Notes under the pieces: generated by a model | Told to the model about the DNA's origin: nothing | The model's input: the letters and a program-made list of their open reading frames with translations, nothing else | Database searches by the model: none | Made by a program: the position numbers and the translations under genes | Shown here: in pieces, positions 34,160 to 43,813 of the stretch | Layout of the letters: each line of letters opens with the position of its first letter | Numbering within the stretch: the stretch's first letter is position 1 | Assembly (NCBI GenBank): GCA_038093975.1 | Contig: JBBPTG010000046.1 | Span: forward strand, 106,865-170,864 | Direction of reading: 5' to 3' | Length of the DNA stretch: 64,000 bases | From: Chalciporus piperatus | Lineage: Eukaryota; Basidiomycota; Agaricomycetes; Boletales; Boletaceae

Positions 34160-34858
34160 GTGGAGAGTCGGTGTGGTCCCGTTTTTCTGATATTCCTCAT
34201 GGCCTTCGCTGTGGTTTCCGTCTCGGCGTCTCTTCCTCTATCTCTTCCTCTTTCACATAGGTCGAGTCTCAATAATTCGGATTTCGTGTCATCTCAGATC
34301 CAGAAGGAAGTCGAGGCTGGTCGCTATTCCCCCCCTTTCGATCCTTACGTTCTCGAATCCCTTGTTGGTCCTTTTCGCACCTCACCACTTGGTGTCGTCT
34401 TCCATTCCGTCTCGGGTAAGCCTCGCCTGATCCAGGATCATTCTTTCCCCCACAATGACCCTTGTCTCCACTCCATCAATTCTGAAATCGATTCGTCTTC
34501 TTTTCCCTGTGATTGGGAATCTTTCTCGGACTATTTCCTCCTCGTCACCCGTGCTCCTCCTGGCGCTGAGGCCGCCATCTTCGATGTTGACGCCGCTCAT
34601 CGTCGCATGCCTGTATTCTCCCTCGACCGGTTGCATGTCTGCATTCATTGGAACGGCAAGGTCTTCATCGACCACTGCTGCTGCTTTGGCTGCTGCAGCT
34701 CCTCTGGGATATCCGGACATTGCGCGGACGGTATCACATGCATCTTCCGTTTCCGTTGCGTCCAGGACCTCATTAAGTGGGCGGACGATTTTGTGTTTTT
34801 CCGCTACCCTTTAGACACTTCCCCAGACAGTTCCTTCATCGTTTGTCTCCTTTCTTGA
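34160..34858 (+). pseudogene. YR-element reverse transcriptase
   Basis: RT core readable in one frame: GPFRTSPLGVV, KPRLIQDHSFP, then motif A AAIFDVDAAHRRMPV, the FG-containing motif B region and motif C KWADDFVFFR with the catalytic ADD. Conventional LTR elements have xxDD with Y or F; the aromatic residue is replaced here by alanine. The frame ends shortly after motif C, and coding sequence resumes at FPYNASLIWETAAELGWPW in another frame (about 34890), either through a short intron or a frameshift. Confidence 0.75.
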
Positions 34859-34889
34859 TCATCACGCTCCTGACTGATCGCTCCATAGT

Positions 34890-35723
34890 TTCCTTACAAC
34901 GCTTCCCTAATTTGGGAGACAGCCGCTGAGCTGGGTTGGCCCTGGGCGGCCCAGAAGTTTATTGATTTCTCTTCCTCGTTTCCATACCTCGGTTTCCATT
35001 GGGATCTCGCACATAAGACTGTCTCTCTCCCCGACTCCAAGAAGTCGAAGTATCTCGCTCGCCTTGATTCATGGTCCCTGCCTGTCTTCTATTCCGACTG
35101 TGAGGTTTTCATTGGTACTCTCAACCACTGCGTGATTGTCCTCGATGAGGCGCGTTCCCATCTGCCTGCCCTCTACCGTTTCGCCGCCTCTTTCAAGAAT
35201 TCTTCTCGCTTCGCACAACGTTCTATTCCTCACACCGTTCTTTTGGATCTCGCTTGGTGGCGCTCGCGTTTCAACTCCTCCTTTTGTGGTCGTCGCATTT
35301 TCCTTCCCCCTTCTCAGCATCCCATTTCTATTTTCGTTGACGCCTCCTCTTCTTGGGGCATCGGTTTTGTTTTCGACGATCGAGGTCTCGCATGGCGTTT
35401 GTCCGATGACTGGAAAGCAGACGGTCGTGACATTGGATGGGCCGAGATGGTGGCCATCGAACTTGCCCTTCTCGCCGTTGTTGCGGCAGGTTTTCACTCT
35501 GCTCATTTTACCGTTCGTTCGGACAACCAAGGCGTGGTCGGCGCTCTCTCTGCTGGTCTCTCATGCAACTCCCAGCAGAACACTGTTCTTCGTCATATCA
35601 TAAACGGTTTTCTCGACCATCATATCTGGTTTTCAGTATCTTACATTCGTTCAGCTGAGAACCCAGCTGACGCGCCTTCGCGCGGTTCTTTTCTCCCTAC
35701 TCTTCGCAATTTTGCCTTCACCC
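34890..35723 (+). pseudogene. YR-element RT connection and RNase H
   Basis: Continues from the RT: PYLGFHWDLAHKTVSLPDSK (RT thumb), then RNase H with IFVDASSSWGIGFVF (first Asp), AEMVAIELALLAV (Glu), VRSDNQGVVGAL (second Asp) and ENPADAPSRG. The RNase H catalytic residues appear complete. The ORF is cut at 35724 by the solo LTR, whose TSD is CACCC. Confidence 0.78.
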
Positions 35724-36199
35724 TGTTACGAACGCTCCATTTCCTTATCCTAATCATCCCTACATTCCATTACGCTTACTAGGTTTCTCTTCGTTTCCTG
35801 GACTTAGTCGTTTCACTTTCTCTTTTGTTATCTTATCTTATCGCATCACGTGACTTACTTACATAAGCTAGGTCTAGACCTTTGCTTACTAACTGATGAC
35901 TCACCGCTCACTCGTCAGCATCAGTCAGCATTACTCATCTATGACTCATGCTTACTCATTCCGCAGTAGAGCTAGTTACGCCATTGGCTAGTAGTCAGTA
36001 TGAATCATACCCAGTCACCTACGATAAGGTTTAGCCACAACATGTACAAACATTGACAATAGTATATAAACCCGGGTCAACAAGCACTGGACTCCCCAGT
36101 CTTGTTCTCCTGGAGTTTCCTCATCGAACCTCAGCCAAGTACATCGGCTCGCTATTGTCTAGTGTGAGTCTTAGCTCTTAGTTGAGTTGAGTCGTTTCA
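35724..36199 (+). mobile_element. Solo LTR of the Gypsy I family
   Basis: 476 bp, colinear with the Gypsy I 3' LTR with few differences. Flanked by the perfect 5-bp TSD CACCC (35719-35723 and 36200-36204). It sits between the RNase H and recombinase ORFs of the YR element. Confidence 0.95.
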
Positions 36200-36459
36200 C
36201 ACCCCTTCTCTGCCTTTACCCCTTCGCCCTTTTCTCTCGCCCTTTCCTATTCCTTCCCATTCACGTCGTGTGGTACTTTAATCCCCACCGTCTCCGTCTA
36301 ATGTTGTATTCTATTCGTCCTCTGTAGCTCTCCTAGCATTTGTCCTGTACCTGACCTCGTTGCAATCTGAACTGTCCGTCCACCTGGTGTTGTCAGCCCA
36401 GCGCTTGTCCCGGCTTGTGTGTTTCCCCACGTTTGCATGTTCTTTTCCTCCACTCTCTT

Positions 36460-37476
36460 ATGTCGCCATCCTCCCATCCTCATTTGGAGGCAGCGATCTC
36501 TGATTTGCTCATCTCTGCTTGGGCTCCTTCGACTCTCAAACTATACCACCGTGGTGCCTCCCATTTCTGTGCTTGGGCCTCTGCTGAGGGTATCGCTGCT
36601 CACCTCTGTCTGCCAGCCAGCGAATTCTTCCTATGCGCGTTCGTCACATCCTCCGCCCGCTCGCGCTCTGGTGGCACTATCCGTTCCGACATCAATGGTG
36701 TCCGCGCGTGGCACATCATCAATGGTGCCCCTTGGCTTGGGGGCCTTCGCCTCGATTACTGTCTGAAGGCGGCTGATCGCTGCATGCCTGCCACCTCTTG
36801 ATGCCCTATCCGTCCACCTGTTGCCCAGGAAATGCTTGATACCCTTTGCTCATCCCTCGATCCTTCAACTCCATTGTTCACTGCAGTTCGTGCTGCTGCA
36901 TGTTTTGCTTACTGGGGTCAATGCCGTCTGGGCAAGGTCCTACCTGATTCTGTCACCTCCTTTTCTTCGTCTCGGCACCCTACTCCTTCCTGCCTATGTC
37001 CTTGCACCGCTTCTGGCTTGTCTCGCGTCTGCCACCTGCCCTTCACCAAGATGGCCAAGGAGGCTGGTGAGGATATTTTCCTGGGGGTGCAGCGTGGCCC
37101 TTCCAATTCCCTCGCCGCTATCGATATTCAGCTCGCCTTAAATGCTCTGGCGGCCTCGGAGCACTTGTTCTCATATGTCTCCAGCGGGGTACGTGTGCCT
37201 TTGACGAAGCGACGATTTTTGGCCATTTGCAATGCTGTCTGGAAGCCTCTCGGTTACCCGGCCATCACTGGCCATTGTTTTCGCATCGGGGGTACTTCCG
37301 AACTCCTGTTGTGTGGTGTTCCTCCGCACCTGGTTCAGCTTTTGGGCCGTTGGCGTTCTGATTCCTTTCTTCGGTACTGGCACTTCATCGAGGAGATCGC
37401 GCCTGCTCACGTCAAGTTTTTGGGCGGTCATGTTTCCTCCTTGCCTGCTGTGGTTCCGCCTCTCCCCCATTCCTGA
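36460..37476 (+). pseudogene. Tyrosine recombinase (YR) of the DIRS/Ngaro-like element
   Basis: ATG at 36460; 338 codons in one frame with a single TGA at 36799-36801. The N-terminal core-binding part has STLKLYHRGASHFCAWA. The catalytic part shows the first Arg in YWGQCRLGKVLP, the H-x-x-R box GHCFRIGG, then LGRWRSDSFLRYWH with the likely nucleophilic Tyr. This R..HxxR..Y set is diagnostic for tyrosine recombinases that integrate circular cDNA without TSDs. The TGA may derive from a CGA codon. Otherwise the domain appears complete. Confidence 0.85.
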
Positions 37477-37927
37477 TAGTTGCCTCGTGGCCTCGTATCG
37501 CCTGCCTCATTTTTCTCTCTTGGTCTATTTTACCATCTGTCTGGCCTAGCATTTTTTCTACTACTTGTCTCGTCGTCGCACGAATAAATTTGGCGCCTCG
37601 TATTTAAATACTACATTGTTCGCCCGTGGCCTCGGACTGTGTTGGGTTGCGTCTTGCACATTCAGACTCGACCTGTCGCCTGTCCTCGACGCATCCTTTG
37701 TCCTTTGCGGGTTTTGGGTGTTCTCGTTGCCCTGGCTTTCGGTCGGTCTTCTGTCTCTTCTGATTGGTCTTCGGAGCTCGAATTCCAGTCATTAGAGGCG
37801 GTTTGCCGAGCGAAACCCAACACTGGCAAGTGTTCTGTCCCTTTCCTACCCTTTTCACACACGGCCCAGCCACGAGTCAAGCCACTCCTTGACCAATAAT
37901 GCCCTGACTTCTGCTTCAACCTCAGAC

Positions 37928-38495
37928 TGTTACGAACGCTCAGTTTCTTATCCTAGTCTTTCCTACACTTACTACGTTTCTCTTTCACTTTTGGACTTAG
38001 TCGCTTTCTCTCCCTTTTCTGTTATCTTATCTTATCAAGATCACATCACGTGACCTGCTGACATCAGCTAGGTCTAGCCTTTCGCTTACGTAACGTGGCT
38101 GTGCGTGGCTGTGCATCTTCCCCACTGTCCATGACTCATACCGAGTCACCATGACTCAGACTCTTAATGACTCATTATGACTCACCGTGACTCATACTGA
38201 CTCATGACTCATCTCGCTTCCTAGTCATATACGCTATTGGCTGTTACTCGCCATGACTCATATCTAGTCATACCTAGTCATATAGTTAAGGTTTAGCCAC
38301 AACATGTACAAACACTGACAATAGTATATAAACCCGGGTTGACAAGCACTGGCTCTCCAGTCTTGTTCTCCTGGAGTTTCCTCTTCTTGAACTTCATGGG
38401 TCTGATCCTCAGCTCTAGTTACTGAGTTGATGTGGTTTCGCTAGGGCATGTTGTCTGATGATAGCGCTAGCTCTTGATTGAGTTGAGTCGTTTCA
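37928..38495 (+). mobile_element. Solo LTR with eight TGACTCA motifs
   Basis: 568 bp, perfect TSD CAGAC (37923-37927 and 38496-38500). Termini as in Gypsy I LTRs, but an expanded segment (about 38128-38265) carries eight TGACTCA motifs upstream of a TATATAA box (about 38325). TGACTCA is the Gcn4/AP-1 type bZIP site. It belongs with the inverted solo LTR at 26767-27339. Confidence 0.93.
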
Positions 38496-39139
38496 CAGAC
38501 TGCTTGTAGTACATGCTGCCCCACCATTTCATCAGCTCACTGTCGGTGCGATAGCATCAGGAAAAACCAACTTTACTCTCATAGCTATAATAGTTCTATA
38601 GAGTACTATAATTGCATTTATATTGCTTATAGGAAAAAGTGACAAGTCCCCTCTATGGAGCACTCTATAGCGCCCCCCAAAACTCCCATAGCTTTTATAA
38701 TACTCTATAGACTCCAATAGAATCAACAGCTATTGAGCTCTATAGTAGCTTTTATAATACTATATAGACGGTAATTCTGTAGCGATTTACTGCCCTTCTT
38801 TCATTTTCACTTCATGCCAGTCAAAGATAAATAGCAAAAAATCACATGTATTGGCAGGTCTATCTATTACATGATATATACTACTAATCTATCACCGCAA
38901 TCCCACGAGCCACTTGGGCCTGCAAAATGATGAGGATGGGTTGGCAAGGCTTTGCCGTAGTTGTGCGAGCCGCTCTGAGGACTGAGAATGAGGTTGGCGC
39001 TCGTGAAGAGGTGGATGGGGTGTTGATGAGGTGCTGTGGTCACAAAAGCTGCTTGGGCTTGTGGAAAAATGATGATGGGTGATGGGTTTGGGCAGACAGC
39101 CTGAGCGGCTGTGTTCCGGGTGAGCAGGAGAGTTGGGGT

Positions 39140-39485
39140 GTGCATGAAAACGCACCTTCAGATGCCAGCGGAGCTGAGTTGAGCCCACGCCAGCTGTTTT
39201 TTCGTTTCGAGGTTGTGTTGGGAAGTGGTGGTGGGGCAAGCAGTCCGAGAGGCTGTGTTCCAGGTGAGCAGGAGGGTTGGTGCATGTGTAAAAACACACC
39301 TTCAGATGCCGGTGGGGCTATTGAGCCCACACCGGCTGTGTTTTCATTTTGAGATTGTGGTAAATGGTGGGGGGACAAGCAGCCCAAGCGGCTGTGTTCC
39401 AGGTAAGCAGGAGAGTTGGGGTGTGCGTGAAAACGCACCTTCAGATGCCGGCGGGGCTGTTGAGCCCACACCGGCTTTGTTGAGG
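39140..39485 (-). repeat. Two-hairpin repeat array in TIR element B (three units, inverted)
   Basis: Hairpin 1 copies near 39160, 39305 and 39443; hairpin 2 copies near 39142, 39283 and 39423-39438. Here hairpin 2 has the stem GTGCGT/ACGCAC (or GTGTGT/ACACAT-like), differing from GTGAGT/ACTCAC in element A while keeping pairing. Confidence 0.85.
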
Positions 39486-39660
39486 TGTTGAGGTGTGGTA
39501 TTGAGACTAGTAGGAAGTGACTCGGAGAAGTAATTGAAGTCGAAAAGACTGAAGTGACACGGTGAGTTCACCACGGTCACATGACCAGCTTGCACAGATT
39601 TTCGTGAAGTTCAAGGTTACTAACTTAGTTACTTACTAACCATGCTTGCTCTCCTAAGGC

Positions 39661-39700
39661 TGTGGGAAAGCACTGCGGTATACCGCAGCACTTTCTCACA
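39661..39700. repeat. 40-bp near-perfect palindrome in TIR element B
   Basis: Arms of 20 bp with 17 matches centred on TGCGGTATACCGCA. It lies about 175 bp from the hairpin array, a position similar to the palindromes in elements A and D. Confidence 0.85.
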
Positions 39701-40059
39701 CCAGAGGGACACAACATCAACCATGCTGAATGAACCCCGTGGACCACCAGACTCACCAGAAACCCCTACCAAGTCACCAGATTGACTCGACGGACCCCGC
39801 AGATCGCTGAAACGTGCCGAACGACGCTGAAAACGCGATGGAATGAGCGAGTGGGAATGAAGAGGTTGGGTTGTAGCCGAGGGATCGAGGATCAGGTCAG
39901 TCCAATACGCGAGCAAAGACGACTCACCCAGACCATCTCCAGACCATTCCCCACCCATTTCCAACCTCCACAAGTCATTCCGAGTCCAAACGAACAACCG
40001 CGACGACGAGAAACAGTCAAACAAGCAAGAACTTGAAGTCGAGAGGACAAACGACTTGT

Positions 40060-40455
40060 TTACACCCCAAACGACTCGCTGACACCCCAGACGACTCATC
40101 CGCAGTCGAAACACACCTCAAACGGCTCACCAACGCCCCAAACGACTTATCTGCAGCCCACACGACCCATCCGCAGCCCAAACGACCCATCCGCAGCCCA
40201 AACAACTCGTTTACACCTCAAACAACTCGTTTACACCCCAGACGCCTCATCCGCGGTCCAAACAACTTACGGACACCTCAAACGACTCGTTTACACCCCA
40301 AGCGACGCACTCGCACCTCAAACGGCTCACCAACTCCCCAAATGACTGATCTGCAGCCCACACGACTTATCTGCAGCCCACACGACCTATCTGCAGCCCA
40401 AACAACTCACTGACACCCCGAGCGACTCGCCAACACCCCAGACGACTAATCCGCA
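40060..40455. repeat. About 20-bp tandem repeats (CAAACGACTCGTTTACACCC type)
   Basis: Roughly twenty units of about 20 bp, such as AACGACTCGTTTACACCCC and AACGACTCATCCGCAGCCC; the array continues after the nested MITE to about 40890. The unit length is not a multiple of three, so open frames here are not taken as coding. Confidence 0.8.
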
Positions 40456-40456
40456 G

Positions 40457-40819
40457 TAGGCATGGTCGAGGGTAACCCATGGGTATTTTGACTCATACCC
40501 CCACCCATACCCTCAATATACCCCTACCCTCAACCAAGGGTAAGGGTATGTTGAGGGTTTGGATTTAGATACCCTTGGGTATACCCTTGAAGGGTTTACC
40601 CAAGGGTATGCTAGATTAACTAGAGTAATATATGCATATAATGCTAGTTTATATTGGTCAATGCTTTTCCACTATACCTAAAAATATATAATAGCCCCTA
40701 TCATACCCTTGAGATACCCTTGAGGGTATTGAGGGTATCAGCATCCATACCCCTACCCATACCCTCAGATACCCCTACCCTCAACCCTCAAGGGTTACCC
40801 CTACCCTCGACCTTGCCTA
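40457..40819. mobile_element. hAT-type MITE (TAGGCATGGTCGAGGG family)
   Basis: 363 bp, ends TAGGCATGGTCGAGGG and CCCTCGACCTTGCCTA, TSD ATCCGCAG on both sides (40449-40456, 40820-40827). The interior is dominated by TACCCTTGAGGGTA-type short palindromes and ACCCTCA repeats. It is inserted in the 20-bp repeat array of TIR element B. Confidence 0.93.
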
Positions 40820-41378
40820 ATCCGCAGTCCAAACAACTCACCAACACTTCAAACAACTCATCTACACCCGAGTGACTCGTCAACGCCTCAAATGACTTAT
40901 TTCGGCACAGCAACACAACAGCGAGATGAGGTGATGACTCAGATGTGTTGTTTATTAGATATTGTCGTAGTTAGCCATTAGTATATATGAAATATCATCT
41001 CATTCTACTATTTCACCCAACCTCAACTGGCAATGATGACAAGAAATGACACAATGCATGTGTGCGTTACGAACAGAAATGTAAAAACCTGTACCCGAGT
41101 ACCTGTGCGGCCGTGCCATTCCCTACCCTCGTCTTTTGACCTTATGGTAGTTATGATAGAACTTTATAGTACCGTATCTCACTTACAAAGTGATATATAG
41201 TACTATGACAGATACTATAGAACTTTATAGTGCTCTATCTCACTTTCAGAATAATATATAGTAATATAAAAGGTCCTATAGCAACTATAGCTCTATATAG
41301 ATAAGACCCCTTCTATATAGGGAAATGGTTTTTCCTGATGAGGTGTTGAGATTGCGAAGATGTAAGAGATATACATTG

Positions 41379-42115
41379 TGTTACGATCACTACCCGCCCC
41401 TATCCTTTTTCCTTGTCTCCATCTCTCCCCGAGTCCTTCCTTGACTTCCCCGAGTCCTTCCTATCACCTAGACGCTTGATCTACTCCATCGATCCCTTAT
41501 CTGCACCCGGATCTCAGGTCTCAGCTCTAGCCCTTGGCTCATCTGCCTCGTGTCTCACCTCGTGGACCCTCCAGTGACTTACCCGCCTCGTGTCCCACCT
41601 CATGGACCCTCCAGTGACTCACCTGCCTCGTGTCCCGCCTCGTGCCCTACCTCGTGGGCCTTTCTCTGACTCGTTCACCTCGTGTTCTCCGGACCTATCT
41701 CATATCTGGTTGGCATTTCCTTTCTCTTTGTCATTCCTTTGTCATTCTGTCTTATGCCTCCATCCGATCATCGGATGTTCGTCATTTACCCTTAGTCATC
41801 CCTTTCCCTTCTGGTTGCTTAGTCATTACCTTTGGGATCGTACTTAAGTCCCAGGTTCTCGCGCTATGACACTCTAACCTTGGTCTACCCGGTCACCCAG
41901 CTACCCAGCCTAGTGTCCTACCTAGCTATCTCTCTCTCTCTCCTAGTGTCCAAGCTCTCTATGCAATCCATTCCTTGTTGCTAGATCTTGCCTAGAATCC
42001 CTGAGTCGTCGCTCTACTCTTAAGTGAGTGCTTGAGTCTTGTCTGGACATCCCAGCAAGCTCTCTCCTTGTTCCAACCGGGTCTACATTTGGGCCTACCC
42101 GGCACACACGTAACA
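41379..42115. mobile_element. Solo LTR of a third Gypsy-type family
   Basis: 737 bp from TGTTACGATCACTACCC to CACACGTAACA, perfect TSD CATTG (41374-41378, 42116-42120). The first ten bases match the Gypsy II/III LTR start, but the body is different (CTCGTGTCCCACCTCGTG repeats near 41550-41650). No internal part of this family was seen in the window. Confidence 0.92.
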
Positions 42116-42891
42116 CATTGTGAGCAAGTGAAGATTTGAATGTGTCACGGACAGTGAAAAGTCCTTTCACATATGAAGACCAATCCGCTTTCACCAGGTC
42201 AGCCGCGACTTCAGCTATGGCAGTGCCATAACCTAGGTGAATACTTTCCTCGGCTGATTTATTGGGGAGCGCGCTCATGGCCAACTTCTCCAATGCCCAC
42301 TTGCTGGAGTGCTTCGATGATGTCCTTTCTATGGTTCGAGAGTGCATCCCCTGCCTTTTGATTGCCTGTCCTGCCTCACATTTTGTGGTGGCTGTGCCTT
42401 CTGAAACTTCCCCAAGTATACCTTGCAAGTGTGGTTTACTGCCTGGGGCAAGGCCGAGGCAATGCTGGACAAACCTCTCACAGGGACAAGGAAGGTCTAC
42501 GCATAGCTCAAGGCTGCCCGTCTGATCCTTGATGTCCGCAAGGATGGTCCTTGAAATGGAAGCCTCCCATGGCAAGCCTCCCTTTGCAAAGTATACAAAT
42601 GAGTAGGCCAATGACATCATGTCGTCCTATCTTGACAGCGGTTGGGGATGCACATTCCAGGACTCGACGGTTGAGGGGGAGCATCAGGCGCAGATAAAGC
42701 ACCAGGAACCTCGAACTCATCATCAGAAGGCGGAGCAGGTCCAGGATTTAGACCCTAATCACCAGGAGCGACCACTGCATCACCAGAGTGCTCGACTGGG
42801 ATCCCAACAGGCACAACAGGCGCTGCTGGTGGGTCAATCTCCCCCCCAAAATCCTGGGCCTGTGGAGCATCAGAGTCCTCATCATCAGGGG
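42116..42891 (-). pseudogene. Decayed kinase-like gene fragment (possible CK1-like)
   Basis: Minus-strand sequence with an acidic/proline-rich N-terminal part (DDEDSDAPQAQDFGGEI ... APPSDDEFEVPG) and then MMSLAYSFVYFAKGGLPWE. The latter resembles the casein-kinase-1 pattern DD(L/M)xSLxYxxxYFxxGxLPW. Downstream RDTFKSSLAHN continues across the solo LTR and TIR element B to 38496-38554 (TDSELMKWWGSMYYKQ). It carries stops and frameshifts and is split by at least three insertions. Kinase assignment is tentative. Confidence 0.4.
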
Positions 42892-43557
42892 TAGTGTTTT
42901 AAAGTCCGGTCTGGTCCGGTCTTTTTCCTTATTAGGAAGGCGACCGGACCGAGACCGGTTTTTTTAATTAATTAATTCAAAAAGACTGGACCAAAACCGA
43001 TAAAAACCGGTCTTTTGGCGGTTGCAACCGGTTGCAACCGGTTTTTTGCGTAGTGTGGGAGAGACCAAAAATAGTACCGGTTCCTGGCTACAAATCGGTC
43101 CCTGGGTCAAGCGAAACAGTTCACACGCCACAGAGATATGAGCATTTCAAAACAGCATGTTTTTTGTAGTGATACATCAGATATTATCAAGTTACGGGTG
43201 AAGTCAAGACCAATCCTAGACTCAATTCTCAATGCAGACTAATAATATATAGATAAATATGTAACTCAGAGAGTGTATATACATGATTGAATGAATTCTA
43301 TGACATGTTAATCAACATTGTCATTGGCTAACGTCAATTTTCATCAAAAAACTCAAATAACATCCATAAAGGTCCAGAAAAATCAGGAAAAATCCGGAAA
43401 AATCAGGGAAAATAGGGTAATACATAGGGGGTGGCTGTGCATCGGTTGCAACCGGTCTTTTTTTTGGTTGCAACTGCAGTCTTTTGATCTCAAATGCCGG
43501 CAACCGGCAACTGCAGTCCAGTTGCGATCAGTTGCGGTCCAGTCCAGTTGCCAGTCT

Positions 43558-43742
43558 TGTTGAGAGGGTTCCTGTGAGGAACTACTTCTGGTGACTTACC
43601 TAGTGTTGAGGTTGTTGAGTAACGTCGAACGTTGTGGTTACAAGTCAAGTTGTATTAGAACTCAGATCGACTGAGTCCGAATGTGATATAGAACAAGCGT
43701 GGTAACTACCTTCTATACTAAGAATGTACGCTACGTTCAACA
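43558..43742 (-). repeat. Copia LTR (3' LTR of minus-strand element)
   Basis: 185 bp; in element orientation TGTTGAACGTAGCG to CCCTCTCAACA. It appears identical to 49229-49413. Confidence 0.93.
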
Positions 43743-43813
43743 CTCCCCCTTGCTAAGTGTACGGAGACACGTAAGCATAAATGAGGACTTCCGCACGATA
43801 GGTATCAGCGAGA

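Larger units (their letters stand above)
33003..37927 (+). mobile_element. DIRS/Ngaro-like tyrosine-recombinase retroelement
   Basis: Order gag-like ORF, RT, RNase H, then a separate tyrosine recombinase. No integrase and no LTRs of its own were seen, which is the hallmark of YR retrotransposons. Ngaro-type elements were first described from basidiomycetes among other taxa. It is interrupted by a solo LTR (35724-36199, TSD CACCC). Frameshifts in gag, a break after RT and one stop in the recombinase show decay. I could not delimit its split direct repeats; the left edge meets TIR element A and the right edge meets another solo LTR. Confidence 0.82.
38555..41340. mobile_element. CATCAGGAAAAA TIR element B (non-autonomous)
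   Basis: 2786 bp. TIRs CATCAGGAAAAACCA and TGGTTTTTCCTGATG; TSD AG on both sides (38553-38554, 41341-41342). Subterminal CTATAG/TATAGAG repeats lie near both ends (38580-38790 and 41150-41320). The interior has three inverted two-hairpin units (39140-39485), a 40-bp palindrome (39661-39700), about 20-bp tandem repeats (40060-40455 and 40820-40890) and a nested MITE (40457-40819). No recognisable transposase. Confidence 0.88.

Noticed and set aside
40457..40819. Telomeric repeat remnant (GGGTA runs)
   Set aside because: Blocks occur in both orientations inside an element with TIRs and an 8-bp TSD; no long unidirectional TTAGGG array.
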